Shown piece by piece: positions 9,804 through 20,216 of a stretch of DNA of 64,000 bases. The stretch's first letter is position 1. Every line of letters begins with the position of its first letter. The DNA lies in the NCBI GenBank assembly GCA_013100825.1, contig CP040001.1, forward strand, positions 806,001-870,000. The letters run 5' to 3'. This stretch comes from Candidatus Saccharibacteria bacterium oral taxon 488 (GTDB lineage Bacteria > Patescibacteriota > Saccharimonadia > Saccharimonadales > Saccharimonadaceae). The notes under the pieces were generated by a model. The model had not been told where the DNA came from and made no database searches. It saw only the letters and a list, made by a program, of their open reading frames with translations. The position numbers and the translations under genes were made by a program.

Positions 9804-10452
9804 CTTTTAGTCTCCTCTCTACTCGGGTCATCACACGGGTAAATATGGCGGTCAACGCCAAGTACATCACCGCTGCAGCAAACAATGACTGAAATGCCGT
9901 GGCCGTTTGAAACCGAATATTGTCAGCGCCACGCATGATGTCATTCAGCCCAATCCAACCGACGACTGAGGTCTCTTTCAACAGAGCGATAAATTCGCTG
10001 ATCAGCGCTGGCAAAGAATTTTTAAGCGCTTGTGGCAAAATCACCAAACGCATAGCCTGCCACCGGCTAAAACCGAGCGAACGAGCCGCTTCCATTTGCC
10101 CCTTGTCAACGCTTTCGATGCCACCACGGATAATCTCACCGATGTATGCGCCGCTATTGATACCAAAGGCAATCGCTGCCACAAAAATCTTCGGCATGAA
10201 TTGATATGAGCCAAAGACGACGTAGTACATGATTAACAGCTGGACCAGCAGCGGTGTGCCCCGAATGATGTCGACATAAATCTTGCCAATCCAGTTGAGC
10301 GGTTTGATCGTCGAGGTACGAAGCAGCGCTACCACGAGGCCAATGATTGTACCGAGGAGCAATGATAGAACTGTTAGCACCAAGGTCACCTCTAGGCCGT
10401 GCCACAAATACAGCCACCGGCCATCGCCGAAAATTACTTCCAGGAAATTCAC
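9790..10452 (-). CDS. Polar amino acid ABC importer, permease (GlnP/HisM type)
   Basis: The 220 residues form about five membrane helices with the EAA loop (about residues 125-150: [17 protein letters not shown], then LPQA) that contacts the ATPase. [14 protein letters not shown] near the N-terminus is typical of the His/Glu/Gln/Arg/opine permease family. It overlaps the upstream binding-protein gene by 4 nt and the downstream ATPase by 14 nt, so the three genes are one operon. Only one permease is present, so it presumably works as a homodimer. Confidence 0.92.
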   Translation of the reverse strand: MNFLEVIFGDGRWLYLWHGLEVTLVLTVLSLLLGTIIGLVVALLRTSTIKPLNWIGKIYVDIIRGTPLLVQLLIMYYVVFGSYQFMPKIFVAAIAFGINSGAYIGEIIRGGIESVDKGQMEAARSLGFSRWQAMRLVILPQALKNSLPALISEFIALLKETSVVGWIGLNDIMRGADNIRFQTATAFQSLFAAAVMYLALTAIFTRVMTRVERRLKDGSE

Positions 10453-11273
10453 GATTCAAGCTCCTTTTTCTTCATCGATTCAAGCGCTGCGACACCAAAA
10501 TGCTTGCGGACGAGATTGTCATATCGGCCGTCCTTTTTCATCTCCGCCAACACTCGGTTAATCTTTTCCAGCAAGTCGTGATTATTATTTTTGATGGCAA
10601 TCGCATAGTGCTCGCTTGATAACTCACCCGGCAAAATCTCTAAGTTCGGAAAGCCCGCCGTGTACTGAGCAGCCGGCGCATCATCCAAAATAACCGCCTC
10701 GACGCCACCAGCATTTAACTCCGTCAATACACTTGGTGCGGTTGGAAATTGCGACACCTTAGCGCCGACAATCTTCCTGGCCAGCGTATCACCCGTCGTA
10801 CCCAACTGCACACCAATCTTCTTGCCCGTCAGCTGATACCTATTGCGAATGGGGCTACCTTTTTTGACAATGATCCGCTGCGAGGCGGAATAATACGGCT
10901 CGGAAAACAGCGCATTTTTGGCGCGCTCCGGTGTCACCGACATACCAGCCACCGCCATGTCAATTTGCCCCGACTCTAACGCTGGCAGCAATCCGTCAAA
11001 CGACATGTCTTCAATCTTTAGCTTCTTGTTCATACTGCGGGCAATTTCCTTCGCCAAATCAACATCAAAACCAACAACTTCATTACCCTGCTTGTACTCA
11101 AACGGCTTGAACCCGGCATTGGTACCCATCACCAATACGTCATCACTCTTGCCAAACCCGCCTTCGCGCTGCAAAATGTCAAACGCCATAAAGCCAATCA
11201 ACGCCACAAACAGCCCCAGGCCTATCCACCAACTAACACCAAACCCCCGATGATGCGCTTTCGTTCTGTTCAT
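10449..11273 (-). CDS. Amino acid ABC importer, membrane-anchored substrate-binding protein
   Basis: This 274-residue family 3 solute-binding protein has [24 protein letters not shown] and [12 protein letters not shown], the usual ligand-lobe motifs of GlnH/ArtJ relatives. The N-terminus has one membrane helix ([20 protein letters not shown]) with no lipobox cysteine, so the protein is probably tethered by an uncleaved helix. It is the first gene of the importer operon. A TATACT-like box lies just upstream on the minus strand (near 11282-11287). Ligand specificity is not readable with confidence. Confidence 0.92.
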   Translation of the reverse strand: MNRTKAHHRGFGVSWWIGLGLFVALIGFMAFDILQREGGFGKSDDVLVMGTNAGFKPFEYKQGNEVVGFDVDLAKEIARSMNKKLKIEDMSFDGLLPALESGQIDMAVAGMSVTPERAKNALFSEPYYSASQRIIVKKGSPIRNRYQLTGKKIGVQLGTTGDTLARKIVGAKVSQFPTAPSVLTELNAGGVEAVILDDAPAAQYTAGFPNLEILPGELSSEHYAIAIKNNNHDLLEKINRVLAEMKKDGRYDNLVRKHFGVAALESMKKKELES

Positions 11274-11345
11274 GCTTATTTAGTATACGCGCTTTGAAAA
11301 GAAATGATAAGCCCCCAAACAGCCCACGTACCCAGACAAACGTTG

Positions 11346-11351
11346 TATAAT
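11346..11351 (+). promoter_or_regulatory. -10 box placing the LtaS-like start at the 5' end of the mRNA
   Basis: TATAAT at 11346-11351 ends 6 nt before the ATG at 11358. This fixes that ATG as the start instead of the in-frame ATG at 11304 and implies a leaderless mRNA. Confidence 0.6.
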
Positions 11352-11357
11352 ATCATT

Positions 11358-12878
11358 ATGAGCACCTCTCCGTCTGGCCGCGGCGCCAACAACCGCATTA
11401 TCATTCGCGTGGCTATCGTCTTGCTATTACTATGTAGCGCTGTTTTCTTTGTCGCTAGCCGTTATAAAATTGTGCAATTTCGTGACGCCAAAATTGACGA
11501 GATTTTATTTTATTTCAAGAACGGCCTGGCGGGTGGGCAGTCTAGCAGTTTCACCTCGGCCATCTGGGAAAATATCCCCTACGTCATTGGGCTGCTCATC
11601 ATTTTACTACTACCAATCATCCTCAAACTACGTTGGAAAAAACAACCGCTCCGCTTACGCCACCAAGCGTATTACGCGGGCGGCCTATTCATGATCAGCC
11701 TAGCGCTGTTAGTTCAAAGTTTCAGCATCCCCGCCTACGTCATCGCTCTTGCTCAATCGTCAAAGATCTATGATCAGCATTATGTCGATCCGCGCGGCGT
11801 CAAATTGACATTTCCTAGTACCAAACGCAATTTAATTTATATCTACGTCGAGTCGCTGGAAAATACACCGGCCTCCAAAGCCAACGGCGGCATGAGCGAC
11901 AAATCAGTCATCCCGGAGTTGGAGAAATTAGCCCTGACCAACACCTCATTCTCACACCAAGCCTCAGGTCTTGGCGGCGCCCTGCCTGCACACGGCACCA
12001 CCTGGACGGTAGCCGGCATGACCGCTCAATCCGCTGGCGTGCCGCTCAAAGACGGCGGGGTGTTCGGTGACCGCGACCGCAACGGCATGGGTGATTTTAA
12101 TCAATTCTTGCCGGGCGCTTACACCCTCGGGCAGGTGCTCGAAAAGGCTGGCTATAACCAATCATTCGTCATGGGTTCAGACAAAACCTTTGGTGGGCGC
12201 GATAAGCTACTGGAGCAACACGGCAATTATAATATCATCGACTTTACCTACGCCCAAAAGCACGGTTTGATTCCTCAGGACTATAAAGTATGGTGGGGCT
12301 ATGAAGACAAAAAGCTTTTCCAATTTGCCCGCGATGAAGCCACCCGCCTCAGTAAATCCGACAAGCCATTCAACCTGCAGATGCTGACTGTTGATACTCA
12401 CTTCACCGATGGCTGGATGGATAAAGATGTTTGCAAGGAGCAATTTGAAGCGAAATACGACAATGTTCATGCCTGCGCCTCTAAACAAATCGCGTCCTTC
12501 GTCGAGTGGGTCAAGCAACAGCCATTTTACGCCAACACCACTATCATCATCAGTGGCGACCACCTCGGCATGCAGACACCATATTATGAAGAGAAAATTG
12601 CGGGTACCCCTTACCAACGAACCATTTACAACGCCTTTATCAACCCCGCCATCCAGCCAACTCGCGCCACTAACCGCCAATTTGCCACCTTTGACATGTA
12701 TCCATCGACCCTGGCGGCACTGGGCGTGACGGTAGATGGTGACCGTATGGGGCTGGGTACTAATTTGTTCTCAAATCGCCAGACATTGGTTGAACAATTT
12801 GGTGGTATCGATCAGCTTAACACTGAGCTCAGCAAACGCTCAACCTACTACGAACGGCGGATCTTGAGCAATTCATAA
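11358..12878 (+). CDS. LTA synthase-like phosphoglycerol transferase (sulfatase fold)
   Basis: The protein has about 506 residues from ATG 11358. The N-terminal third holds membrane helices, followed by an extracytoplasmic alkaline-phosphatase/sulfatase-fold domain. Landmarks are LIYIYVESLENT (metal-binding Glu as in LtaS), PAHGTTWTVAGMTA (likely nucleophile Thr), LTVDTHFTDG, and IIISGDHLGM near the C-terminus (metal-binding Asp-His). LtaS/MdoB enzymes transfer phosphoglycerol from phosphatidylglycerol to glycolipids or surface glycans. It stands alone, convergent to galE. The acceptor could be a teichoic acid-like polymer or a glycan made by the sugar genes at the right of the window. Confidence 0.85.
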   Translation: MSTSPSGRGANNRIIIRVAIVLLLLCSAVFFVASRYKIVQFRDAKIDEILFYFKNGLAGGQSSSFTSAIWENIPYVIGLLIILLLPIILKLRWKKQPLRLRHQAYYAGGLFMISLALLVQSFSIPAYVIALAQSSKIYDQHYVDPRGVKLTFPSTKRNLIYIYVESLENTPASKANGGMSDKSVIPELEKLALTNTSFSHQASGLGGALPAHGTTWTVAGMTAQSAGVPLKDGGVFGDRDRNGMGDFNQFLPGAYTLGQVLEKAGYNQSFVMGSDKTFGGRDKLLEQHGNYNIIDFTYAQKHGLIPQDYKVWWGYEDKKLFQFARDEATRLSKSDKPFNLQMLTVDTHFTDGWMDKDVCKEQFEAKYDNVHACASKQIASFVEWVKQQPFYANTTIIISGDHLGMQTPYYEEKIAGTPYQRTIYNAFINPAIQPTRATNRQFATFDMYPSTLAALGVTVDGDRMGLGTNLFSNRQTLVEQFGGIDQLNTELSKRSTYYERRILSNS

Positions 12879-12900
12879 ATAAGCACGTCTTGCCCATAAA

Positions 12901-12926
12901 AATCCGACGAGTCACCCCGCCGGATT
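12901..12926 (-). terminator. Intrinsic terminator of galE
   Basis: AATCCG (12901-12906) pairs with CGGATT (12921-12926), with CG pairs extending inward. On the minus strand a T-run follows the stem (12896-12900). Confidence 0.6.
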
Positions 12927-12945
12927 GAGCTATGTACGACGCACC

Positions 12946-13959
12946 TTATGCGCCGTAGCCATTCGGATTATTGCTCTGCCAATTCCAGGCGTCGCGGCAG
13001 GCGTCCTCAATTGTCAATTCCGCTCGCCAACCCAGTTCTGCCTCTGCCAATCCCGGATCAGCGTAACACGCGGCAATGTCGCCCGGCCGGCGCGGCGTGA
13101 TTTGATACGGAACGTCCCGGCCCGACGCTTTTTCAAATGCTTTTACTAATTCCAACACCGACGTACCGCGACCAGTACCGATGTTATACACCTTATACTC
13201 ATCCGGCTCGCCCAAATGTTCCAATGCCGCCACATGCGCCCGCGCCAAATCAACCACGTGAATATAATCGCGCACGCCCGTGCCATCCGGCGTGTCATAA
13301 TCATTGCCAAACACGCTCAGGTGATCGCGCTTGCCGACTGCCACTTGCGATACGAACGGCAGCAAATTGTTTGGAATGCCCGACGGATCCTCGCCGATGC
13401 GGCCGCTCGAATGAGCGCCAACGGGATTGAAATAGCGCAGCGAGGTAAACTGCCAGCCCTGCTTGGTCGCCGCCACATCGCGTAATATTTGCTCAATCAT
13501 CAATTTGGTTTGACCGTACGGATTAGTCGCCGACAGCGGCATATCCTCGGTAATCGGCAGCCGCGCCGGGTCGCCGTACACCGTTGCTGAGCTGGAAAAG
13601 ACCAGCTTCTTTACATCAAATTCCTGCATGACATCCAGCAGCGTCAATGTGCTTTCCAGATTGTTCTGATAATAGAGCAGCGCCTTTTCCACCGACTCTC
13701 CGACGGCCTTCAGGCCCGCAAAATGAATCGCTGCATCAATTGCCTCAGATCTAAATAACTCCGCCAGCTGCACTCGATCACGTAGATCAAACTCACGAAA
13801 CGGCACCGCTTGGCCGGTAATTTCCTCAACTCGGTGCAAACTCTCGGCGGATGAATTTGACAAATTATCAACCACCACCACGCCGTGACCCGACGCCAGC
13901 AGTTCAATGATGGTGTGGCTGCCGATATACCCAGCACCGCCAGTAACGAGAATGTTCAT
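12946..13959 (-). CDS. galE: UDP-glucose 4-epimerase
   Basis: This 337-residue protein is a typical full-length GalE. It has the NAD-binding GGAGYIGSH at residues 7-15, FAGLKAVGES, the catalytic Ser/Tyr/Lys set (SSSATVYG and YGQTK), and YFNPVGAHSSG. It interconverts UDP-glucose and UDP-galactose for glycan synthesis. AAGGGGT precedes the ATG. It faces the LTA-synthase-like gene and is the only sugar-nucleotide epimerase in the window. Other epimerases of the same family act on N-acetyl sugars, but the match to GalE is close across the whole length. Confidence 0.93.
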   Translation of the reverse strand: MNILVTGGAGYIGSHTIIELLASGHGVVVVDNLSNSSAESLHRVEEITGQAVPFREFDLRDRVQLAELFRSEAIDAAIHFAGLKAVGESVEKALLYYQNNLESTLTLLDVMQEFDVKKLVFSSSATVYGDPARLPITEDMPLSATNPYGQTKLMIEQILRDVAATKQGWQFTSLRYFNPVGAHSSGRIGEDPSGIPNNLLPFVSQVAVGKRDHLSVFGNDYDTPDGTGVRDYIHVVDLARAHVAALEHLGEPDEYKVYNIGTGRGTSVLELVKAFEKASGRDVPYQITPRRPGDIAACYADPGLAEAELGWRAELTIEDACRDAWNWQSNNPNGYGA

Positions 13960-14048
13960 GAAGTACCCCTTTCGCTATGATTCCTAATAACACCATTATA
14001 TCACTGCTATTTCCATAAAACTGGCTTGTGAATAAACCCTCAATAAGA

Positions 14049-14765
14049 TCAGCTAGCTTTATTTTCTTGGCGTGCCGGCGCAGCAGAAGCAACATAGCAT
14101 ATGATGCCGCCCCAATATAACGGCATGATGACATAACCAACCCATGCTTCAGATACGCCGCCAAACATGCGCAGCGCCAGACAAGCATCAGATATCGCCA
14201 TCATGCCGCCGCCGATTGCCGCCCACCACCAGCGCGATTGATAGCGTGCCGCTGCAGCTGCCGCCGCGCTAATCGCCATCACGGTAATTACTGCGGTATA
14301 CGCGGCGATCGCATTGGCGAGCACGGCATCGCGAACTTGCGGTAATACTGTTTGCAATACAAATCCTACTAATCCTATATAACAGATTGCTGCTAAAATA
14401 ACCATGAACAGACGCGGTCGGCAGCCTGACCGCCAAGCTGCACGCAGCCGATTAAAATTGATGGCGCAAAGCACCACATGCGCCAGCAAAAACACCGCCA
14501 AGCCGGCGATAAAATAACTAAACGGCAAAAACGCAAAAATTGCTCCGGCAATCACAAATAGAACTAACGCTGCCAGCAATGTTTTCGCTTCAGCACCGTG
14601 TAGCCGATTGTAGCGCCAAGCGCCAATCAGAATAAATACTGTTGTCAACGGATCTGTCAGCTGTTTAGCGAAACTCCATTCCTGTGGCATAAACTGCAAT
14701 ATTTGCCAGACTATTCCGCATAAAAAAGCCAGCCACATTACTGTAAAAAATCGTAATGATTTCAT
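14049..14765 (-). CDS. YhhN/TMEM86-family membrane protein
   Basis: This 238-residue protein has about eight membrane helices. The segment AAIGGGMMAISDACLALRMF matches the conserved (G/A)A..F..SD..LA...F signature of the YhhN family, whose animal relatives (TMEM86) are lysoplasmalogenases. The conserved Asp is present. Enzyme activity in this organism is unproved. No clear ribosome site is visible. It lies divergently from clpB across the CIRCE region and convergently to nothing, so it is probably a single-gene unit. Confidence 0.75.
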   Translation of the reverse strand: MKSLRFFTVMWLAFLCGIVWQILQFMPQEWSFAKQLTDPLTTVFILIGAWRYNRLHGAEAKTLLAALVLFVIAGAIFAFLPFSYFIAGLAVFLLAHVVLCAINFNRLRAAWRSGCRPRLFMVILAAICYIGLVGFVLQTVLPQVRDAVLANAIAAYTAVITVMAISAAAAAAARYQSRWWWAAIGGGMMAISDACLALRMFGGVSEAWVGYVIMPLYWGGIICYVASAAPARQENKAS

Positions 14766-14830
14766 ATGGTTAATAATGACATAAGCCGCTGGGGGCGCGC
14801 AAGATCATCGTTAAATCTTAAATGATATTT

Positions 14831-14857
14831 CTAGCACTCTTGCACTGAGAGTGCCAA
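14831..14857 (+). promoter_or_regulatory. CIRCE operator (HrcA site) upstream of clpB
   Basis: CTAGCACTC, nine bases, then GAGTGCCAA matches the CIRCE consensus TTAGCACTC-N9-GAGTGCTAA with one mismatch per arm. A -10-like GATAAT follows at 14865-14870. This predicts HrcA heat-shock repression of clpB. Confidence 0.9.
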
Positions 14858-14956
14858 TTTGCTATGATAATCATATCAATTATCCCCGCTCTGTCTCTCG
14901 CCGCGGCGCATCATAAATACGGACTCAGAAAAGCCCAAAAAATCAAAGGAGGACCT

Positions 14957-17098
14957 ATGCCACCAAATATGCAAGAAGAGCTTGAGCAGCCGCTGGAGAA
15001 ATTCGGCACCGATATCACGGCGCTCGCCAGGGAACATAAACTTGATCCGGTCATCGGGCGCGACGAAGAAATTCGCCGCACCATGCAAATCCTCAGCCGA
15101 CGTACCAAGAACAACCCCGTTCTCATCGGCGAGCCGGGCGTCGGTAAAACCGCCATCGTCGAGGCCCTAGCGCAGCGTATCGTCAAGGGCGACGTACCGG
15201 CGTCGCTGAAAGATAAGCGGCTGATTAGCTTGGAGATTTCTAGCTTGCTGGCCGGAGCGAGCTTTCGCGGCCAATTCGAAGAGCGCCTGAAAGCAATTTT
15301 GAAAGAAGTTGAAGAAGCTGCCGGCGAAATTATTTTGTTCGTTGATGAAATTCACACCATGGTCGGCGCCGGCAAAACCGAAGGCAGCATGGACGCCGGC
15401 AATATGCTCAAACCCGCCCTGGCGCGCGGTAAACTACACATGATCGGCGCGACAACCTTGGCGGAATATCGCCAGCATGTCGAGAAAGACGCGGCCCTAG
15501 AGCGGCGCTTTCAGCCAGTCTATGTTGGCGAGCCGAGTTTTGACGACACCGTGGCAATTTTGCGCGGTCTGAAAGAAAAATACGAGGTGCATCACGGCGT
15601 TAAAATCTCTGATGATGCCATCGTGGCGGCGGCGCGGCTGTCCACCCGCTATCTGCCCGATCGCTTTTTGCCTGATAAGGCCGTTGACCTCCTGGATGAA
15701 GCGACCAGCGCTCTGAAGATGCAGCTGGAGAGCGTGCCAATTGCGCTAGATCGGCTGAATAACCGCCGCTTGCAGCTGGAAATTGAAGAAGCAGCGCTGA
15801 AAAAAGACAAATCCGAGCACGCCAAGGCCCGAAAAGAGGAGATTAATCAGCAAATCGCTGACCTTCGGACTCAGGCCGAGGTGATTGACAATAAATGGCA
15901 GCACGAAAAGGATATCCTCCAGACCGTCAATACCGCTACCGAAACCATGGATAGTTTGCGCTCGCAACTGGAAATCGCCGAGCGCGACGCCGACCTGGCC
16001 ACCGCCAGCCGCATCAAATACGGCGACCTGCCAGATCTGGAGAAAAAGCTGGCTGCCGCCCGCCAGGAACTGGCTGCCATTCCACCGGCCGACCGCTTAC
16101 TACGTGAAGAAGTCACTCCCGACGACATCGCCAGTGTGGTGGCGCGCTGGACGGGCATTCCCGTGGAGCGACTGATGGAGACCGAATCGAGCAAACTAGC
16201 CAAATTGGAGGAGCATATTAGCACGCAAGTGATTGGTCAAGACAAGGCCATCGCCGCCGTGGCCAGTGCTATTCGCCGTTCGCGTGCTGGCCTCAGTGAT
16301 ACCAACCGGCCGATCGGCTCCTTCCTCTTCCTTGGCCCAACTGGGGTCGGAAAAACAGAAGTGGCCCGCAGCCTGTGCCGTGAATTATTTGACGACGAAC
16401 ACGCCATGATCCGCATCGACATGAGTGAATACATGGAGCGGCACGCCGTGGCCCGCCTGATTGGCTCGCCGCCAGGCTACGTCGGCTACGACCAAGGGGG
16501 ACAACTCACCGAAGCGGTGCGCCGCCGCCCCTACAGCGTGGTGTTGTTTGATGAAATTGAGAAGGCCCATCCCGACGTCTTTAACGTGCTCCTCCAGGTG
16601 CTCGACGACGGCCGCCTGACCGATGGCCAGGGGCGAACAGTCGATTTTTCTAACACGGTAATTATCATGACCAGCAATGTCGGCTCGCAGACAATCATGG
16701 ATTTTTCTGGCGACGATTTATCGGCACTGGATAATCAAATGTTTGAGGTGCTCAGGCAACACTTCCGTCCGGAATTTCTCAACCGCATCGATGACATCGT
16801 TATCTTCGACCGCATTCGACCAGAGGCCATGCGAGCAATTGTCGATGTCCAGCTGAAACGCGTCGCCCGCCAAGTCAAAGATAGCCGCGACATCACGCTA
16901 GAGTTTGACGATAGCGTCCGCGACATGCTGGCCCGCGACGGCTACGACCCGGCCTTTGGCGCCCGGCCGCTGAAGCGCTTGGTACAAAAGCGGGTGCTTG
17001 ACCCGCTGGCGCTGGAGCTGATCGACGGGCGAATTCATGACGGCGAGACAGTAAAAGTGAATATAATTAACGACCGCGTGAAGTTCCAAAAACAATAA
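14957..17098 (+). CDS. clpB: ClpB-type disaggregase lacking the N-terminal domain
   Basis: The 713 residues start at ATG 14957, which has AAAGGAGG in front; an upstream in-frame extension has none. It begins directly at the linker [29 protein letters not shown]-like region, so the usual N-domain of about 140 residues is absent. AAA1 shows GEPGVGKT and [13 protein letters not shown]. The middle coiled coil carries the ClpB hallmark [19 protein letters not shown]2 shows GPTGVGKTE and [11 protein letters not shown], then TSNVGSQ. No ClpP-docking loop is seen, so it is a disaggregase, not a protease subunit. A CIRCE operator lies upstream, so it is a heat-shock gene. Confidence 0.92.
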   Translation: MPPNMQEELEQPLEKFGTDITALAREHKLDPVIGRDEEIRRTMQILSRRTKNNPVLIGEPGVGKTAIVEALAQRIVKGDVPASLKDKRLISLEISSLLAGASFRGQFEERLKAILKEVEEAAGEIILFVDEIHTMVGAGKTEGSMDAGNMLKPALARGKLHMIGATTLAEYRQHVEKDAALERRFQPVYVGEPSFDDTVAILRGLKEKYEVHHGVKISDDAIVAAARLSTRYLPDRFLPDKAVDLLDEATSALKMQLESVPIALDRLNNRRLQLEIEEAALKKDKSEHAKARKEEINQQIADLRTQAEVIDNKWQHEKDILQTVNTATETMDSLRSQLEIAERDADLATASRIKYGDLPDLEKKLAAARQELAAIPPADRLLREEVTPDDIASVVARWTGIPVERLMETESSKLAKLEEHISTQVIGQDKAIAAVASAIRRSRAGLSDTNRPIGSFLFLGPTGVGKTEVARSLCRELFDDEHAMIRIDMSEYMERHAVARLIGSPPGYVGYDQGGQLTEAVRRRPYSVVLFDEIEKAHPDVFNVLLQVLDDGRLTDGQGRTVDFSNTVIIMTSNVGSQTIMDFSGDDLSALDNQMFEVLRQHFRPEFLNRIDDIVIFDRIRPEAMRAIVDVQLKRVARQVKDSRDITLEFDDSVRDMLARDGYDPAFGARPLKRLVQKRVLDPLALELIDGRIHDGETVKVNIINDRVKFQKQ

Positions 17099-17204
17099 TT
17101 AAGTTTCACCTATTTCCCTGATTAACACCTTCCATCGTCGTACAGCCGCATTTGACTGCAAACGTCCGGAAGTCTCGTCTTGACTGAATCAATGCAGCGC
17201 AAGA

Positions 17205-17237
17205 AAAAGCGTCCCAGCCGCCAACTGGAACGCTTTT
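17205..17237. terminator. Bidirectional terminator between clpB and the ABC permease
   Basis: AAAAGCGTCCCAG (17205-17217) and CTGGAACGCTTTT (17225-17237) form a 13-bp stem with one mismatch and a 7-nt loop. A and T runs at both ends suit the two convergent genes. Confidence 0.85.
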
Positions 17238-17265
17238 CGGTAGATTATCCTCGGACCGAGGCGCA

Positions 17266-19491
17266 CTACTCGGTTTGATTAGCCTCTGCCCGCGTTAACT
17301 TGTCAACCATCGGCAGAATTAGATAGATACCGATAATCGCTGCCGCCAAGCCAACACCAACGATGGCGAAGTAAGTTGGCGTTAACACCGGCTTCAGCGT
17401 CGTCGAGAACGTGCTAGTAAATACTGCACCCGTCCACACGCCAAAACCGCACGACAGAATCGAGGTGGTGAGTAGCGGCGCCACCGATTCAACCATCACC
17501 AAACGTTTCAACTGAGCAAGGCGCATACCGCTCAGCCGCAGCGTGTATAGCGAGCGGCGGCGTTCCATCAGCCCGCCAATCGTCGAGACAATCAAGCTTG
17601 CCACCGCCACGAACAGCGTCACGCCGATACCGACATAGGCTAAGTCGGCAAATTCGCGAATCGTCGGATTGATATGCGGCTTTTTAGAGTCAGTGCCGCT
17701 CACGGCATAGGTCAAATCGTACTGATTGGCTTTCGCCGTCACCAAGGTACGCAATTTCTCGATATCATTATCTGACTTCAATGTCACCAAATATTCCTTG
17801 GCGCCGTTCGTATCAACCTTGTCGTTAATCAACGATACGTTTTTGACCACTGGCGCGTCAAAATTCAGCAGTGCAAATTGGTCGGGTCGGGCGTTATTCG
17901 GGCAAGCGTGCTCGGTATACTTCGCCAAATCCTGGCAGCGAATCGCGTCACCGTCCTCGCGCGGATAGATCGTCGCCACCGACGTGATGTAAGATTTTTG
18001 CTGCAGCTGCTCCGCCATATCGCCGGGCAGCGAGCGGCCGATGACGATTGCTGTGCCGCGCTTTAACTGTGAAAAACCGTTATCTTTGACAGCCTGAGCA
18101 TTTAAGCCCTCGATACCGCTGGTCGCTGTCAAGTAAAAGCTGCCCGCAAACAGCGCCAATACCACGCCGCTGACACTGCGGAAAATTGTCCGCGAATGCA
18201 CCGCCGTACGCTTACCAGCGATCAACATCGAAGCGTTATTAGCCCAGCGCGCTGCCAACAGCGACAGCTTATTAGTCAGCCAGCCGCCAGCCAGAATCAA
18301 GCCGAACATCACCAGCAGCAGCGCCGCCATCAATAGTACCGACGGCAGAGCTGATTCTTTATTAGCCGCCAGCCAATCCCGCCCTGGCTTCGACGACAGC
18401 CAAGCAAAGAACGCGATACCAAGTGCTGGCACCAGCGCCCGCCAAGCGCGCAATTTCTTTACCTTTTCAACCGAACGCGACACACCCAGCGGCGAAATCT
18501 GCGCCCGGCGCATCCGCCGCCAGTTGACAAACATCGTTAGTCCCAGCGTCAAACCGATAATCAACGCATATTGCGTGCCAGTTAGCACCAAATCGCCAGG
18601 ATTAAACCGCATGCCGTCCATCCTGAAATCCTGCAGCGGCGCTTGCAGCAGCCAGAACGCGCCCAGCCCAATTAGTACACCCACAACCGACGCCAATAGC
18701 GATTCCAACATCAACACCCGTCCCACCTGCCGCTTAGTCGCGCCGATCAGCCGCAAAGCAGCATAGCGTTTTTCCCGCTGTGCTGCACCTAGCTGTGTCG
18801 CCACTGACACGAAAATGACGATTGGAAACAGCAAGATCGTCCCGCCGACACCAAATACAATGACGGCAACTGGGTCTATTTTAGCATCCGATTTTAATCC
18901 GTTAGCGTCCGTCCGATAAACATCAGCAAAGTATGATGGCTGCCCCTGAGATTTGGTAAAAGCATCGCTCTCGGCCACTTCCTCGGCGCTCGCGCCACGT
19001 ACCATCATCAATGCATCCGGGCTAGCAACATATTCGCTAGGAATTACACCAAGGTATTTGGTATTTTTACCAAAACGTGCCAAGATATTGTCCTCTGGAT
19101 GCTGAGCAACCGCATCGGCCAACGCTTTTGATAAGTAGTATTCACCAGGATGCGGCGTTTTTAGCTTGGCAAATTGCGGCGATTTAGCCGTGCCGTACAT
19201 TGAATAAGACTGGATGGACTGACCACGCCATTTCGATGCATCACCACGCCAGGTACCACCAATTTTCAGCGGTTCAACACCCTCAATCGGTTTTTGTTCA
19301 GCCGCACCGCGAGCCGCCTGATATGTCGCCGTATTAATTGCTAGCCCACTAGCGCGCCCCTTTATCCCGTTGATACCAGCCGTAAAGCAGCACACCAGCA
19401 CGATCCCCAGCGCCACCGCCGCCGTGGTCAGACCCAGACGCGCGAACGACTGGCGGCCAGACTTTTGCAATAACATCCAACTAACGCTCAT
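17266..19491 (-). CDS. FtsX/MacB-like ABC transporter permease
   Basis: The 741 residues have an N-terminal helix, a large extracytoplasmic region, a central cluster of helices (from about residue 205: VAVIVFGVGGTILLFPIVIFVSV), and a second set near the C-terminus. This is the duplicated FtsX layout of bacitracin- and lantibiotic-type exporters. YAALRLIGATKRQVGRVLMLE and LYTLRLSGMRLAQLKRL are the two coupling-helix repeats. It overlaps the ATPase gene by 4 nt and is controlled with it by PadR. Export of an antimicrobial or membrane lipids is a reasonable guess, with no direct evidence. Confidence 0.85.
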   Translation of the reverse strand: MSVSWMLLQKSGRQSFARLGLTTAAVALGIVLVCCFTAGINGIKGRASGLAINTATYQAARGAAEQKPIEGVEPLKIGGTWRGDASKWRGQSIQSYSMYGTAKSPQFAKLKTPHPGEYYLSKALADAVAQHPEDNILARFGKNTKYLGVIPSEYVASPDALMMVRGASAEEVAESDAFTKSQGQPSYFADVYRTDANGLKSDAKIDPVAVIVFGVGGTILLFPIVIFVSVATQLGAAQREKRYAALRLIGATKRQVGRVLMLESLLASVVGVLIGLGAFWLLQAPLQDFRMDGMRFNPGDLVLTGTQYALIIGLTLGLTMFVNWRRMRRAQISPLGVSRSVEKVKKLRAWRALVPALGIAFFAWLSSKPGRDWLAANKESALPSVLLMAALLLVMFGLILAGGWLTNKLSLLAARWANNASMLIAGKRTAVHSRTIFRSVSGVVLALFAGSFYLTATSGIEGLNAQAVKDNGFSQLKRGTAIVIGRSLPGDMAEQLQQKSYITSVATIYPREDGDAIRCQDLAKYTEHACPNNARPDQFALLNFDAPVVKNVSLINDKVDTNGAKEYLVTLKSDNDIEKLRTLVTAKANQYDLTYAVSGTDSKKPHINPTIREFADLAYVGIGVTLFVAVASLIVSTIGGLMERRRSLYTLRLSGMRLAQLKRLVMVESVAPLLTTSILSCGFGVWTGAVFTSTFSTTLKPVLTPTYFAIVGVGLAAAIIGIYLILPMVDKLTRAEANQTE

Positions 19492-20216
19492 CGGATAATC
19501 CTCGCATTAGTTTTATTAAGCCTCACCCGCATTGGATTTACCGCCGCCTCGGCGCCAGAAATCTGCCCATCACGGACGATGATTTCCCGATCAGCATAGG
19601 CGGCAATCGTCGGCTCGTGCGTCACCATAATGACTGTCGTGCCGTGCTCTTTGGCAGTTTTAATGAATAACTCCATGACCTTTTCTGAGTTCAGGCTATC
19701 TAATGAACCAGTTGGCTCATCAGCAAACAACACTTTTGGCTCAATCACCATGGCCCGGGCGATCGCCACCCGCTGCATTTGTCCGCCCGACAACTCGCCA
19801 AGCATACTGTCGGCTTTACTCGCCAACTCAACCTTATTCAGCCATGATTTCGCCTTTTGATAGGCCTCGTTTCGCTTGACGCCGTTGAGCAGCAATGGCA
19901 ACGCTACATTGTCCAGCGCCGTTAGCTCCGGCACTAGCTGTCCAAACTGAAAGACAAAACCAAAGCTGGTGCGCCTTAGCAGACTGCGCTTATCGTCACC
20001 CATCTTATCAATCCGCTGGCCGTCGAAGTCGATCTCGCCGCCATCAACTTTGGTAATCGCTGCCAAGCTGTGTAGCAGTGTTGACTTACCAGAACCCGAC
20101 GGACCCATAATCGCCAGTACTTCGCCCGCCTCGACATCCAAGCTAACACCGCGCAGCGCCTGCGTTTGCCCGAACGACTTTGTAATATTTTTAGCGCTAA
20201 TTATTGGTTTGCTCAT
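19488..20216 (-). CDS. LolD/MacB-type ABC ATPase
   Basis: This 242-residue ATPase has Walker A GPSGSGKST, signature LSGGQMQR, Walker B VLFADEPTGSLDS and H-loop VTHEP, the fingerprint of the LolD/FtsE/MacB group. Its ATG overlaps the padR end by 20 nt and has GGAGG upstream. With the following permease it forms an exporter or lipid-handling complex in the cytoplasmic membrane. Its position between padR and the permease indicates that the three are one transcript. Confidence 0.92.
   Translation of the reverse strand: MSKPIISAKNITKSFGQTQALRGVSLDVEAGEVLAIMGPSGSGKSTLLHSLAAITKVDGGEIDFDGQRIDKMGDDKRSLLRRTSFGFVFQFGQLVPELTALDNVALPLLLNGVKRNEAYQKAKSWLNKVELASKADSMLGELSGGQMQRVAIARAMVIEPKVLFADEPTGSLDSLNSEKVMELFIKTAKEHGTTVIMVTHEPTIAAYADREIIVRDGQISGAEAAVNPMRVRLNKTNARIIR

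Noticed and set aside
14864-14956. Upstream ATG of clpB at 14864
   Set aside because: It lies inside the -10 region and the extra residues do not resemble a ClpB N-domain; ATG 14957 has AAAGGAGG.
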